From Haloarcula vallismortis ATCC 29715 (lineage in GTDB: Archaea; Halobacteriota; Halobacteria; Halobacteriales; Haloarculaceae), in contig NZ_AOLQ01000067.1 of assembly GCF_000337775.1 (NCBI RefSeq), positions 1 to 64,000 of the forward strand: DNA of 64,000 nt, given 5' to 3'. Positions within the stretch are counted from its first letter, which is position 1. Each line of letters opens with the position of its first letter. A program made the position numbers and the translations under genes. Shown here piece by piece: positions 9,062 through 16,711 of the stretch. Under the pieces are notes generated by a model that was not told the DNA's origin, did no database searches, and saw only the letters and a program-made list of their open reading frames with translations.

Positions 9062-9190
9062 ATGACCGACTACGCCAGTATGCGGAAGGCGATCGAAGAG
9101 ACGAAAGAATCGTTCGATGCGGTCGAACGGTTCCAACGTCGGTCACCCCTCTGCCCTTGGTTGAATGTGCCGCCCCGAGATGAGCCATAA
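9062..9190 (+). CDS. Small 42-residue protein or gene remnant
   Basis: The frame encodes 42 residues. The first 27 (MTDYASMRKAIEETKESFDA and the VERFQRR that follows) look like an authentic acidic/basic amphipathic helix, but the last 15 (CPWLNVPPRDEP) do not. A well-placed TATA box precedes it. It is either a small protein or the 5' stub of a truncated gene. No function can be assigned. Confidence 0.4.
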   Translation: MTDYASMRKAIEETKESFDAVERFQRRSPLCPWLNVPPRDEP

Positions 9191-9348
9191 ACAGGCCACA
9201 GACCACAATTTGACCGGCGGACCGGCAGTTATCCGCGGCCGGGTCTGGTACCTGTTCGCTCTGATGGGACCGAGCCGCTGGCCGGATGAAAATACACTTC
9301 ACCCATCGGTGGAAAGCTGGTGCATATGTATCAGGCGGAGGCACAGCC

Positions 9349-10680
9349 GTGTACATCGTAATTGTCGGCGCGGGCGAGGTCGGTTCGAACATCGCCGAGA
9401 GCCTCGCTGAAAGCCACGAAGTCGCCGTCGTGGATATCGACCCCGACCGTGTGGAGGCACTGATGTACGAGGCCGATGTACTCGGCGTCGAAGGAGACGG
9501 TGCAGAACTCGACACCCTCTCACAGGCCGGCATCGAAAAAGCCGACGTACTCATCGCCAGCACCGACGACGACGAGACGAACATCGTCACCTGTGGGACG
9601 GCGGTAACGGCCGCTGACCCGTTCACCATTTCTCGCGTCAAGAGCGCGAAGTTCCTCCGGACATGGGAGAAGTCTGCGGGCGCTTTCGGGGTGGACCACA
9701 TGGTCGCCACGAACCTCCTCACTGCGGAGAATATTGCCCGCGTAATCGGGCTTCCCGGTGCGCGTGACGTTGAAACGTTCGTCGACGGGCAGGTCCAGAT
9801 GGGGGAGTTCGAGGTGCGTGAATCCAGCCCGATCACGAACCAGACCGTCGCGGAGGCTGACCGCTACGAGTCTCTGACCTTCGCTGCCGTCTTGCGCGAT
9901 GACGAAGTCATCATCCCGCGCGGGGAGACCGTAATCAAAGCAGGTGACGAGATCGTCGTCATCGGCAGCTGTGAAAGCGTTCGCCTGTTCGCGACTGAAA
10001 TCGCACCGGAGTCAAAATCGACCCAGAACGTCCTCGTCGTCGGCGGGAGCGATGTCGGCTATCACACTGCGCGGCTGCTCCAGGACAGAGGGATCAAACC
10101 CCGGCTTATCGAAAAGGACCACGACAGAGCACGCGAACTCGCGGAAGACCTTCAGGGAACCACCGTGCTGGAAAGCGACGCGACCGACAGCGAATTTCTA
10201 GAACGAGAACACGTCGAAGACGCTGACGCGGTGGTTGCGACGCTCGATAGCGACGAAAAGAACCTTCTGGTGACGCTGCTGGCCAAGCGACTCGGTGCGG
10301 AGCGAACCGTTGCCGTCGTCAACTCCGGCGAGTACGTCGGCCTGTTCGAGGCTGTCGGCGTCGACGTGGCCGTCAACCCCCGAGAGACGACCGCCGAGGA
10401 GATCACGCGATTCACCCGCGAGTACGACGCGACGAAGGTTGCCATCATCGAATCTGACCGCGCCGAGGTGCTGGAAATCGAGGTCTCTGCCGACAGCGTT
10501 CTGGCGGGGCGGCCGATCCAGGAGTCGGTACAGGAACTGCCGACCGGCGTGGTCATCGGCGCTATCAGCCGCGGCGGCGAACTGGTCATCCCCCGTGGTG
10601 ACACTGTCATCGAACCCGGCGACCACGTCGTGGTGTTCGTCGACGCCGACTGTCTGGAAGCGGTCAACGACAAACTGTAA
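9349..10680 (+). CDS. trkA: TrkA potassium uptake regulatory subunit
   Basis: 443 residues with two consecutive RCK_N plus RCK_C units. The first Rossmann domain opens with MYIVIVGAGEVGSNIAESL (GxGxxG, dinucleotide binding) and ends in its own TrkA_C domain (about 140-222). The second Rossmann domain starts near VLVVGGSDVGYHTARLL (about 226) with a second TrkA_C at about 360-443. The GTG start at 9349 is preferred because a GGAGG element lies about 8 bases upstream and the protein then begins exactly at the first beta strand. It gates K+ uptake through a TrkH-type channel in response to NAD(H) or nucleotide. No trkH is in the window. Confidence 0.92.
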   Translation: MYIVIVGAGEVGSNIAESLAESHEVAVVDIDPDRVEALMYEADVLGVEGDGAELDTLSQAGIEKADVLIASTDDDETNIVTCGTAVTAADPFTISRVKSAKFLRTWEKSAGAFGVDHMVATNLLTAENIARVIGLPGARDVETFVDGQVQMGEFEVRESSPITNQTVAEADRYESLTFAAVLRDDEVIIPRGETVIKAGDEIVVIGSCESVRLFATEIAPESKSTQNVLVVGGSDVGYHTARLLQDRGIKPRLIEKDHDRARELAEDLQGTTVLESDATDSEFLEREHVEDADAVVATLDSDEKNLLVTLLAKRLGAERTVAVVNSGEYVGLFEAVGVDVAVNPRETTAEEITRFTREYDATKVAIIESDRAEVLEIEVSADSVLAGRPIQESVQELPTGVVIGAISRGGELVIPRGDTVIEPGDHVVVFVDADCLEAVNDKL

Positions 10681-10733
10681 TCGTGGCAAGGCCGCTCCCG
10701 AGAGACTAAGCCTGACTCCGCCGTAGGTAGTGT

Positions 10734-11045
10734 ATGGCTTCCGTTGCGGACCGTATCGTCCTCTCGTTTGCCCCCAGCACCGCCGATGGAGACCCGTGGT
10801 CTGGCGTCGATACCGAGTGGATAGCCGACGAACTCCGCGGGGACACCTATCAACAGTACCTTCGACGCGCCCACGGCGGTCCGGTAGCCGCCGGCGAGGA
10901 GTGGGACGAGTTCGTGAGCTGTGGCTGCGCAACGCCACAGGACGTGGTGTTGCGCGTCGAGCGCGTCGAGGGCGGAACAATAGTCGGGGACGGGACGACG
11001 CTGGACGTTCATCCCCGTGACGACGCCGAGGTAGTGCCCCAGTAG
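10734..11045 (+). CDS. Conserved haloarchaeal hypothetical protein
   Basis: 103 residues, soluble. There is a Cys-Gly-Cys pair near the middle (EFVSCGCATPQDVVLRVERV) followed by a short beta-rich end. It lies between trkA and phoU on the same strand and has the acidic composition of a real haloarchaeal protein. I do not recognise the family. A regulatory or structural role near K+/phosphate genes would be a guess. Confidence 0.65.
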   Translation: MASVADRIVLSFAPSTADGDPWSGVDTEWIADELRGDTYQQYLRRAHGGPVAAGEEWDEFVSCGCATPQDVVLRVERVEGGTIVGDGTTLDVHPRDDAEVVPQ

Positions 11046-11171
11046 CTGTTTCTTCCTGCCGAGCGTGCCCGTCCCTGCGTAACACGCCCACTGTAACCGT
11101 CACGCCGGTCGGTGTCGGGAGATATTGGGAGAAGGGAAAGGCTGATGCATACCACCAGCACATTCCGGACT

Positions 11172-11852
11172 ATGCCACGCGATTCCTATCAGGAGGGACT
11201 GAACTCGCTCCGCGAAGATGTCCTCTATATGTCCGAAATCGTCCTCGAACGGTTGCGGCTTGGCCTGGATGCGCTCGAACAGAAAGACGAGGCGATGGCC
11301 CGGGAGGTCATCGAGGGCGACCACGAGATCAATCAGCTGTATCTCGACCTCGAACAGGACTGCATCGACCTGCTGGCGCTACAACAGCCGGTCGCCTCGG
11401 ACCTCCGGTTTATCGCCGCGTCGTTCAAGATTATCACTGACCTCGAACGGATCGGTGACCTCGCGACGAATCTGGGCGAGTACTCGCTGGAGGCCGAACG
11501 CGACGTGTACCCCGAGGTCGACATCCAGGACGTTGCCGACGTGACCATCGAGATGGTCGAAAACGCCATGGCGGCATACGGCGACGAGAACGCCGACCAG
11601 TGCTATACCATCGCCGACATCGACGACGAGGTCGACGAACGGTGCGAGGCCGCTTCCGAGATGGTGGTGCGCGACCTCATCGAGCGCGAAATCGACGCCG
11701 ATTCCAGCGAGGCCGAAATCGAACAGTTGATGGCCGATGTCTCCCGGCTGTTGCTGACGATTCGGGACATCGAGCGGGTCGGTGACCACGCCGTCAACAT
11801 CGCCGCGCGGACATTGTACATGGTCGAGAACGACGACGACCTCATTTACTAG
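11172..11852 (+). CDS. phoU: PhoU-domain protein
   Basis: 226 residues forming two PhoU three-helix bundles. Characteristic metal-binding helices with DLERIGDLATNLGEY (first half) and DIERVGDHAVNIAARTLY (second half) are present, along with the ALQQPVASDLRFIAASFKI segment. The start MPRDSYQEGL at 11172 is preferred over an upstream in-frame ATG, because it matches the usual PhoU N-terminus. PhoU proteins report phosphate status to Pst transporters or kinases. It is far from the pst operon at 31.8 kb and follows trkA, so a role in ion or phosphate signalling cannot be narrowed. Confidence 0.88.
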   Translation: MPRDSYQEGLNSLREDVLYMSEIVLERLRLGLDALEQKDEAMAREVIEGDHEINQLYLDLEQDCIDLLALQQPVASDLRFIAASFKIITDLERIGDLATNLGEYSLEAERDVYPEVDIQDVADVTIEMVENAMAAYGDENADQCYTIADIDDEVDERCEAASEMVVRDLIEREIDADSSEAEIEQLMADVSRLLLTIRDIERVGDHAVNIAARTLYMVENDDDLIY

Positions 11853-11856
11853 TACC

Positions 11857-11861
11857 TTTTT
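11857..11861 (+). terminator. Oligo-T terminator after phoU
   Basis: Five consecutive T residues five bases after the phoU stop codon, followed at once by a long GC-rich hairpin. Archaeal RNA polymerase terminates at such T runs. Confidence 0.4.
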
Positions 11862-12001
11862 ACTGCAGGGGGTTTCCTCGCGCCTGCGGCGCTGCGGGAA
11901 CCCCCCTTGCAAAAATCTACGCTAAAAACGACCTCCGAGACGCGGCCAGGGCCGCGCTCGGAGCGAAACCGCGCTCGCTCCGCTCGCGCGGTACGCATGA
12001 G

Positions 12002-12045
12002 ACAGCCACAGAACCGCGACAGCCACAAAACCGCGACAGCCACAC
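12002..12045 (+). repeat. 17-base tandem repeat, about 2.6 copies
   Basis: The unit ACAGCCACARAACCGCG is present twice in full, with the partial copy ACAGCCACA following it. It lies in noncoding DNA between phoU and radB. Confidence 0.6.
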
Positions 12046-12169
12046 GCCTCCCCAACCGACTGCGTTGCTCGGCTCGCTTTGCTCGCCTGTGCGACTCGTC
12101 CCTCGCGCTTGCGACGCGGCCGTCGCCGCGAGGGCGCGCGCCTGACAGCCGTATTTGTTATTGACTGAC

Positions 12170-12880
12170 TTACTGCGGCGTTTCGGGCGTATCGTCGCCC
12201 ACGAGTCCCGAATCGGTGATACGGAACTGGGCCGTCTCACCCGCGGGTTTGGCGCGGTGCTTCTCCAGCGTCGCGCGTCGGTTCCCGCCGCGAAAGCGGT
12301 CAAGGCGGACGATTGCGCCGGACCAGTGGTTCAGGGTGTGGCCACCAAGCGCCGTCGAGCGGTCACTGTCCGGGTCGGTGAACACCTGGTTCGTGTACAG
12401 GACGGCGATGTCGTGTTTGCGGGCCAGTGAGAGCAAATGGGTTATCTGGCGGGCCACGTCCCGGAGCGTCTCGCCGCCGTCCTCGTCGTCCCGGCGGAGC
12501 CGATAGAACCCGGTCGCGCTATCCAGCACGATGAGTTCGACCTCGGCGGCAAACTCCGCGGCGTCTTGGACGGCCTCGGCTTGCTCGTCGTAGTCCAGCG
12601 CTTCGGTGATGATGAGACGGCCGGCGAGGTCGTCGACAGTCTGGGCCGTCCCACGTGCGCGGCCGCTGGCGACTTGCTCCATCCGGTCGGCCGAGAGCCC
12701 TTCGGTGTCGATGTACAGCGCCGCGTCGCCGGCGGCGGCGACTTCCATCACCGCCGACAGGGCGAAGTTAGTCTTGCCGGCCGCCGGCGGGCCGTACACC
12801 TGCGTGACTGCGCCGCGTTCCAGCCCACCACCCAGAAGGTCGTCGATAGCGTCACACCCGGTCGAGACGTACTCGCTCAC
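12170..12880 (-). CDS. radB: RadB recombinase paralogue
   Basis: 236 residues. Single RecA-like core: STGCDAIDDLLGGGLERGAV, Walker A YGPPAAGKTN at about 38, Walker B ELIVLDSATGFY, and a TNQVFTD loop, ending in GAIVRLDRF. It lacks the N-terminal helix-hairpin-helix domain of RadA, which identifies RadB. The GTG start at 12880 is preferred: the sequence TTTTTATCC lies about 27 bases upstream and looks like its TATA box, whereas the longer frame would translate that box. RadB assists RadA in homologous recombination and DNA repair. Confidence 0.9.
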   Translation of the reverse strand: MSEYVSTGCDAIDDLLGGGLERGAVTQVYGPPAAGKTNFALSAVMEVAAAGDAALYIDTEGLSADRMEQVASGRARGTAQTVDDLAGRLIITEALDYDEQAEAVQDAAEFAAEVELIVLDSATGFYRLRRDDEDGGETLRDVARQITHLLSLARKHDIAVLYTNQVFTDPDSDRSTALGGHTLNHWSGAIVRLDRFRGGNRRATLEKHRAKPAGETAQFRITDSGLVGDDTPETPQ

Positions 12881-12934
12881 GGGCAGGGCTTGGTCAGGTT
12901 CGGATAAAAACACTGGTACCTGCCGGCACTGCTG

Positions 12935-13228
12935 TCAGTCGTCTGAAAGCCGCTCGGCCAGCGTCCACTCGGCGAGTGAGACGTCGTCGATTTCGGCCGT
13001 TGCAAACCGCAGGTCCGGTCCCCATTTGCGGGTGATAACGAGCGATTCAGGGTCGAGGTCGTACGACTGGAGGTCTGTCCAGGCGTAGAACCGTCTGGCG
13101 ACCGGCAGTCTGATTTCCAGACCGGCATCGGTCGCAACGGCGGTCCGGGTCCCGTCCGTCGGGAGGAGGACGAACCCGAACGGAAACAGTATCTGACCGA
13201 TGTACTGGAGGGCGGTGTGGTCGAACAC
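12935..13228 (-). CDS. Small membrane protein, possibly frameshifted at its start
   Basis: 97 residues from a GTG at 13228, with a hydrophobic segment (ALQYIGQILFPFGFVLLP) and a soluble beta-rich end (VATDAGLEIRLPVARRFYAW, LVITRKWGPDLRFATAEID). The same frame stays open upstream to 13324 and encodes a further membrane-helix-like stretch (LYLSGAVTAAATVGFAVGAV) but has no start codon there. An ATG overlapping the preceding gene's TGA at 13325 is out of frame by one. So either translation begins at 13228, or there is a frameshift between 13228 and 13325. Confidence 0.6.
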   Translation of the reverse strand: MFDHTALQYIGQILFPFGFVLLPTDGTRTAVATDAGLEIRLPVARRFYAWTDLQSYDLDPESLVITRKWGPDLRFATAEIDDVSLAEWTLAERLSDD

Positions 13229-13324
13229 TGCGCCGACGGCAAAGCCAACGGTCGCGGCGGCGGTGACGGCCCCACTGAGGTATAAGCGTCGCCGCCGTGC
13301 GGACTCGGGCCAGCTCGCTCGCCA

Positions 13325-13765
13325 TCAGGTCAGCTCATCTGTCCGGGCGGTGACCGCAGCGGTGTACCGTGTCTGTGCCATGACCGCGAGAGCGACTCCA
13401 AGCAGAAAGGCCAGCAGGCCGAAAAAGAACGCCAGCACGCCGCTGATGCCAGTCGTTCCCAGCGACACAAAGCCGGCGGCGGCGTACACGACCGCAATCG
13501 CCATCGGGAGCCAGCGTGTGCGAGTCGCCCCGAGTGTGACGGCCACCGGTGGTCGACCAGAGAGCACCCAGCCCGTCACAGCGGTCACAACGGCAAACGT
13601 TCCGATCAGCGCCAGGTATAGCGCCCAGGATTCAGTGACGCCGGCCCACTCCAGAGTCAGTATGGCTGGCGGTGCCAGAAGCAGGCCCAGATACGCGCCG
13701 CTGACGCCACCAAACAGCGGATCGGAGCCCGTATTCTCTCGGTCAGTGTCGGCCGCCGAACGCAT
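13325..13765 (-). CDS. Four-helix membrane protein
   Basis: 146 residues with four predicted membrane helices (about 22-38, 46-66, 87-104 and 109-130) and a short acidic N-terminus (AADTDRENTGSD). The ATG at 13765 is chosen; a GTG one codon earlier is also possible. Its stop overlaps an ATG for the next minus-strand frame, suggesting translational coupling. No functional motif is seen; it belongs to the many small haloarchaeal integral membrane proteins of unknown role. Confidence 0.7.
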   Translation of the reverse strand: MRSAADTDRENTGSDPLFGGVSGAYLGLLLAPPAILTLEWAGVTESWALYLALIGTFAVVTAVTGWVLSGRPPVAVTLGATRTRWLPMAIAVVYAAAGFVSLGTTGISGVLAFFFGLLAFLLGVALAVMAQTRYTAAVTARTDELT

Positions 13766-13922
13766 CACTCACAGTTCACTCACCTGTCACAAAAACCCTC
13801 TTAAACGTAATCGATGCTGGAACTGGGGCTATCTGACAGGGCGCTTCTCGCTACTCCCCGAGCCACAGACGCGGAGCACCGGACTCCCACATCTGTAAGT
13901 AATCGGCGTCCGAAATCCGGTC

Positions 13923-14690
13923 GTGATTGTCGTCGCCACCGAAGACTTCGAGGTGTACCACGGTGTCGTCAACGAGCTACGCGACCGTGGCGTGGCGTTC
14001 ACGACTATCGAACCGAGCGAGGACTGGCCCGATGAGGCGGATGTCGCGGTCATCGCGGAAGGGGAATCGGTCGAGATACCCGACGGCGTAGACCTTGTGC
14101 AGGCAGACCCGGACGCGCCGCGGCGGGCCGTCGAAGCCGTTATTTCGACGCTTCGGGGTGGCGACGGCCGTACCGTCATCGGTATCGATCCCGGCGAGCG
14201 ACCGGGCGTCGCGATTCTCCACGGCGAGATGGTCGTCGCAGCGTTTCAGGTGCCCGCAGCGGAAGCCGGAGAGATCGTCCGCGAGGAAGTCGAAGATGCT
14301 GTCAATCCGGTCGTTCGCATCGGCGACGGTGCGCGGCTCGTCGGCGCGCGCATTATCGACGATATCCAGTCCGTGCCGGTCGAGTTGGTCGACGAGACGG
14401 GCACAACGCCGTATCTCGGTTCCGGCGCGCGGGGGATGGGTGACGTGCTTGCCGCGGTCAACATCGCCCGTCTGGAGGGGGAGGAAATCGAGAGCCGGAC
14501 AATCGAGCCCACGGCCGGCGAACTCCAGAAAATCAAGGACCGTTCGCGAGAGAAAAGCGACACGAACCGGGCGATCAGCGAAGAGCTTGCCCGGCAGGTC
14601 GCGACCGGCGCGCTCACCGTTGAGGAGGCGCTGGTGGAACACAACAGCGACAGTTCGACCGACGACGAGGATGCACCCGACAACGAGTAG
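13923..14690 (+). CDS. RuvC/RNase H-fold protein of unknown function
   Basis: 255 residues, GTG start directly at the first beta strand (MIVVATEDFEVYHGVVNEL). Residues 1-80 look like a small alpha/beta domain. Residues about 84-190 carry a RuvC/YqgF-type signature: VIGIDPGERPGVAILHGEM with the conserved Asp, a second block RIGDGARLVGARIIDDI, and a late helix with Asp (GMGDVLAAVNIARL). The tail is helical and acidic. The family is probably archaeal and uncharacterised. A nuclease or Holliday-junction role is inference from the fold motif. It converges with larC, two bases apart. Confidence 0.75.
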   Translation: MIVVATEDFEVYHGVVNELRDRGVAFTTIEPSEDWPDEADVAVIAEGESVEIPDGVDLVQADPDAPRRAVEAVISTLRGGDGRTVIGIDPGERPGVAILHGEMVVAAFQVPAAEAGEIVREEVEDAVNPVVRIGDGARLVGARIIDDIQSVPVELVDETGTTPYLGSGARGMGDVLAAVNIARLEGEEIESRTIEPTAGELQKIKDRSREKSDTNRAISEELARQVATGALTVEEALVEHNSDSSTDDEDAPDNE

Positions 14691-14692
14691 CG

Positions 14693-16021
14693 CTACTCTC
14701 GGACCATCCGCTCGGCCCGCTGCATCACGTCGCGGACGGGGAGTCCGGTGGCGTCCGCGACCGCTGCGGCGTCGTCGTACTCCGCGCTCACGTCGAACAC
14801 CGTGCCGTCAGTGTCACTTGCGACCTTGACCGTCACCTCGAACTGCTCGCCGTCGGCGGAGAGCGTGACCGTCTCGTACTCACGGTCAGCGACCCAGCGG
14901 TGGCCGGCCCCGGACTCGCGGACGCCGAGCGTCCCGGTCGCTTCGGCGAGGCGGCGCGCGACCCGCTCGGCGTCGTCCGGTCTGCAGATGACTTTCACGA
15001 TGTGGCCGGGCCGGGACTTCTTCATCGTCGTCGGCACTATCGACACGTCGCGAGCGCCGACATCTTTCAGCGTTCGCTGGAGGTCACCAAGCACCTCGGG
15101 TGGAACGTCGTCGACGTTGGTTTCAAGCACCGTGATTTCGTCGCGGCGGAGCCGTCCCGCGCCGTCGCCGACCATCGCCCGCAGGACGTTGGGACGGTCG
15201 TCGAGGTCCCATCCGCCAGCGCCGTACCCCGACGCGTCGACGTCGAGCGGCGGCAGCGACTCGGTCCCCTCGGCGATGTGTGCGAGAATCGCCGCGCCGG
15301 TCGGCGTTGTTAGTTCCCTGTCGATGGGACCGCCCCGGAGCGACCAGTCGGCCCGTTCTGCGATCTCGACCACCGCCGGGGTCGGGACGGGGTAGGTCCC
15401 GTGGCTCATCTCCACGGTGCCGCCGCCGGCCGACACCGGTGTCGTCACGACCCGGTCTACGTCGAGGTCGTCCAGCAGGAGACAGGCGCCGACGATGTCG
15501 GCGATTGCGTCGTCGGCCCCGACCTCGTGGAAGTGTGTCCCGTCGAGGTCCGTCCCGTGGACCGACGCCTCGGCCTCGCCGAGGATCTCGAAAATCGCCA
15601 GCGCGTCCGCTCTGACGGCCGTCGGCAGGTCCATCTCTTCGACGAGTTCGACGACCTCGGCGTACGTGCGGCTCGGGCCGTGGCCCTCAGCGTGGGTGTG
15701 ATCGTGACTGTCGTGGCCATGGTCGTGACCGTCGTGGCTATCGTCGTGGTCGCCGTGGTCGTGGGAATGTGAGTGGTCGTCCCCAGTGTGGCCGTGTTCC
15801 TCGTCGTGGGAGACATCGCTGTCGCCATCAGCGTCGGTCAGCAGTACCTCGACGCGCGTGCCGGCGATGCCGCATCGGTCCACCTCTGAGACGGCGTACT
15901 CGATAGCGAGTGCGTCCTCGACCGGCGATAGGGCTTCGCGGTCGGCCCCGGCAGCCAGCAGCGCCCCCAGAAGCATGTCGCCGGCAGCGCCCATCCGGCC
16001 GTCGAAAGCGAGTGTTCGCAT
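14693..16021 (-). CDS. larC: LarC nickel insertion protein (nickel-pincer cofactor)
   Basis: 442 residues. The N-terminal MRTLAFDGRMGAAGDMLLGALLAAG and the FHEVGADDAIADIVGACLLL segment are diagnostic for LarC (DUF111), which inserts nickel into pyridinium-3,5-bisthiocarboxylic acid mononucleotide. The C-terminal half has LETNVDDVPPEVLG and TTMKKSRPGHIVKVI. Residues about 70-115 form an insert rich in His and Asp (SHSHDHGDH and similar), a likely nickel reservoir. larB, larE and a racemase are not in the window. Length is normal apart from the His-rich insert. Confidence 0.9.
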   Translation of the reverse strand: MRTLAFDGRMGAAGDMLLGALLAAGADREALSPVEDALAIEYAVSEVDRCGIAGTRVEVLLTDADGDSDVSHDEEHGHTGDDHSHSHDHGDHDDSHDGHDHGHDSHDHTHAEGHGPSRTYAEVVELVEEMDLPTAVRADALAIFEILGEAEASVHGTDLDGTHFHEVGADDAIADIVGACLLLDDLDVDRVVTTPVSAGGGTVEMSHGTYPVPTPAVVEIAERADWSLRGGPIDRELTTPTGAAILAHIAEGTESLPPLDVDASGYGAGGWDLDDRPNVLRAMVGDGAGRLRRDEITVLETNVDDVPPEVLGDLQRTLKDVGARDVSIVPTTMKKSRPGHIVKVICRPDDAERVARRLAEATGTLGVRESGAGHRWVADREYETVTLSADGEQFEVTVKVASDTDGTVFDVSAEYDDAAAVADATGLPVRDVMQRAERMVRE

Positions 16022-16094
16022 ACACGGGGCGTCGCGCCCCGCGAGTAAAAGCCCTCATACTACGACTCCATCGCGCGCGGCGCGTCGCCGGCGA

Positions 16095-16511
16095 TCAGGC
16101 CCGGCGAACGATGTGCACGTCGTAGGACTGGCCGTCGGTGACTTCGCCGATGGGGACGACGATGTCTTCCGTGTCGTCGCTGCCGAGGAACACGACGTCG
16201 GCGTCGACATCGCGGGCGGTCTGTCTGATCGTCGTCGACAGTTCACTGGTGGAGTGAGCGCTCACGTCGTCGTAGCGGAGTTCGGAGTCGTCGGTCGCCT
16301 CCTCGATTTTGCGCCGGAGGTCGTCCGCGGCAGTCTCGGCGGCGAAGTCCTCGGTGGGGTCGACGCGGCGGCGGCGCTCGGCGTAGTTGGCTCCGGTCGG
16401 GATGAACGCGACGGCGACGACGTCCTCGTCGAGTGCCGCGGCGTAGGAAACGGCACGGTCGAGCGCGGCGTCTGCGAGCGGTGACCCGTCGAAGGGAACG
16501 AGAAATACCAT
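16095..16511 (-). CDS. Universal stress protein (UspA family)
   Basis: 138 residues. MVFLVPFDGSPLADAALDRAVSYA is the classic UspA first strand and helix, and the end DADVVFLGSDDTEDIVVPIGEV replaces the canonical ATP-binding GxxGxxxxxxxGS(V/T) loop with a GSDDT version, so ATP binding is uncertain. The start at 16511 is preferred over a longer frame with a poor N-terminus. It sits upstream of and on the same strand as larC, with an 73-base gap. Confidence 0.85.
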   Translation of the reverse strand: MVFLVPFDGSPLADAALDRAVSYAAALDEDVVAVAFIPTGANYAERRRRVDPTEDFAAETAADDLRRKIEEATDDSELRYDDVSAHSTSELSTTIRQTARDVDADVVFLGSDDTEDIVVPIGEVTDGQSYDVHIVRRA

Positions 16512-16711
16512 ATCGGCGCTATCGCGTCCAGCCTTATGAAACGCGGCGATGGCGGCAGCCTGTGTCACCACTACCCAGGCCGGAGGATATTAGCCCCTGC
16601 TGTGCAGTGTGTTATTAGGTAACATATAAACCCGTCGCCCTGCGTCTTGGCCGCCGGTAGCATAAAGCATATCTCTGGGGCTACCCGAGTTCGTTGTAAG
16701 CAGGCTCTACT

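Larger units (their letters stand above)
11853..12169. other. Structured noncoding region
   Basis: No gene. It holds a T run at 11857-11861, a long hairpin at about 11869-11909 (arms GGGGGTTTCC and GGGAACCCCC around a nested GCGCC/GGCGC stem), several GC-rich inverted repeats, and a 17-base tandem repeat at about 12002-12045. Parts resemble GC-rich intergenic elements common in Haloarcula. Confidence 0.5.

Noticed and set aside
9033-9836. 267-residue antisense frame opposite trkA
   Set aside because: Shadow of a strongly coding gene; Ser/Ala-rich with no conserved motif.
12002-12045. Possible CRISPR array
   Set aside because: The repeats are directly adjacent, with no spacers, and no cas genes are nearby.
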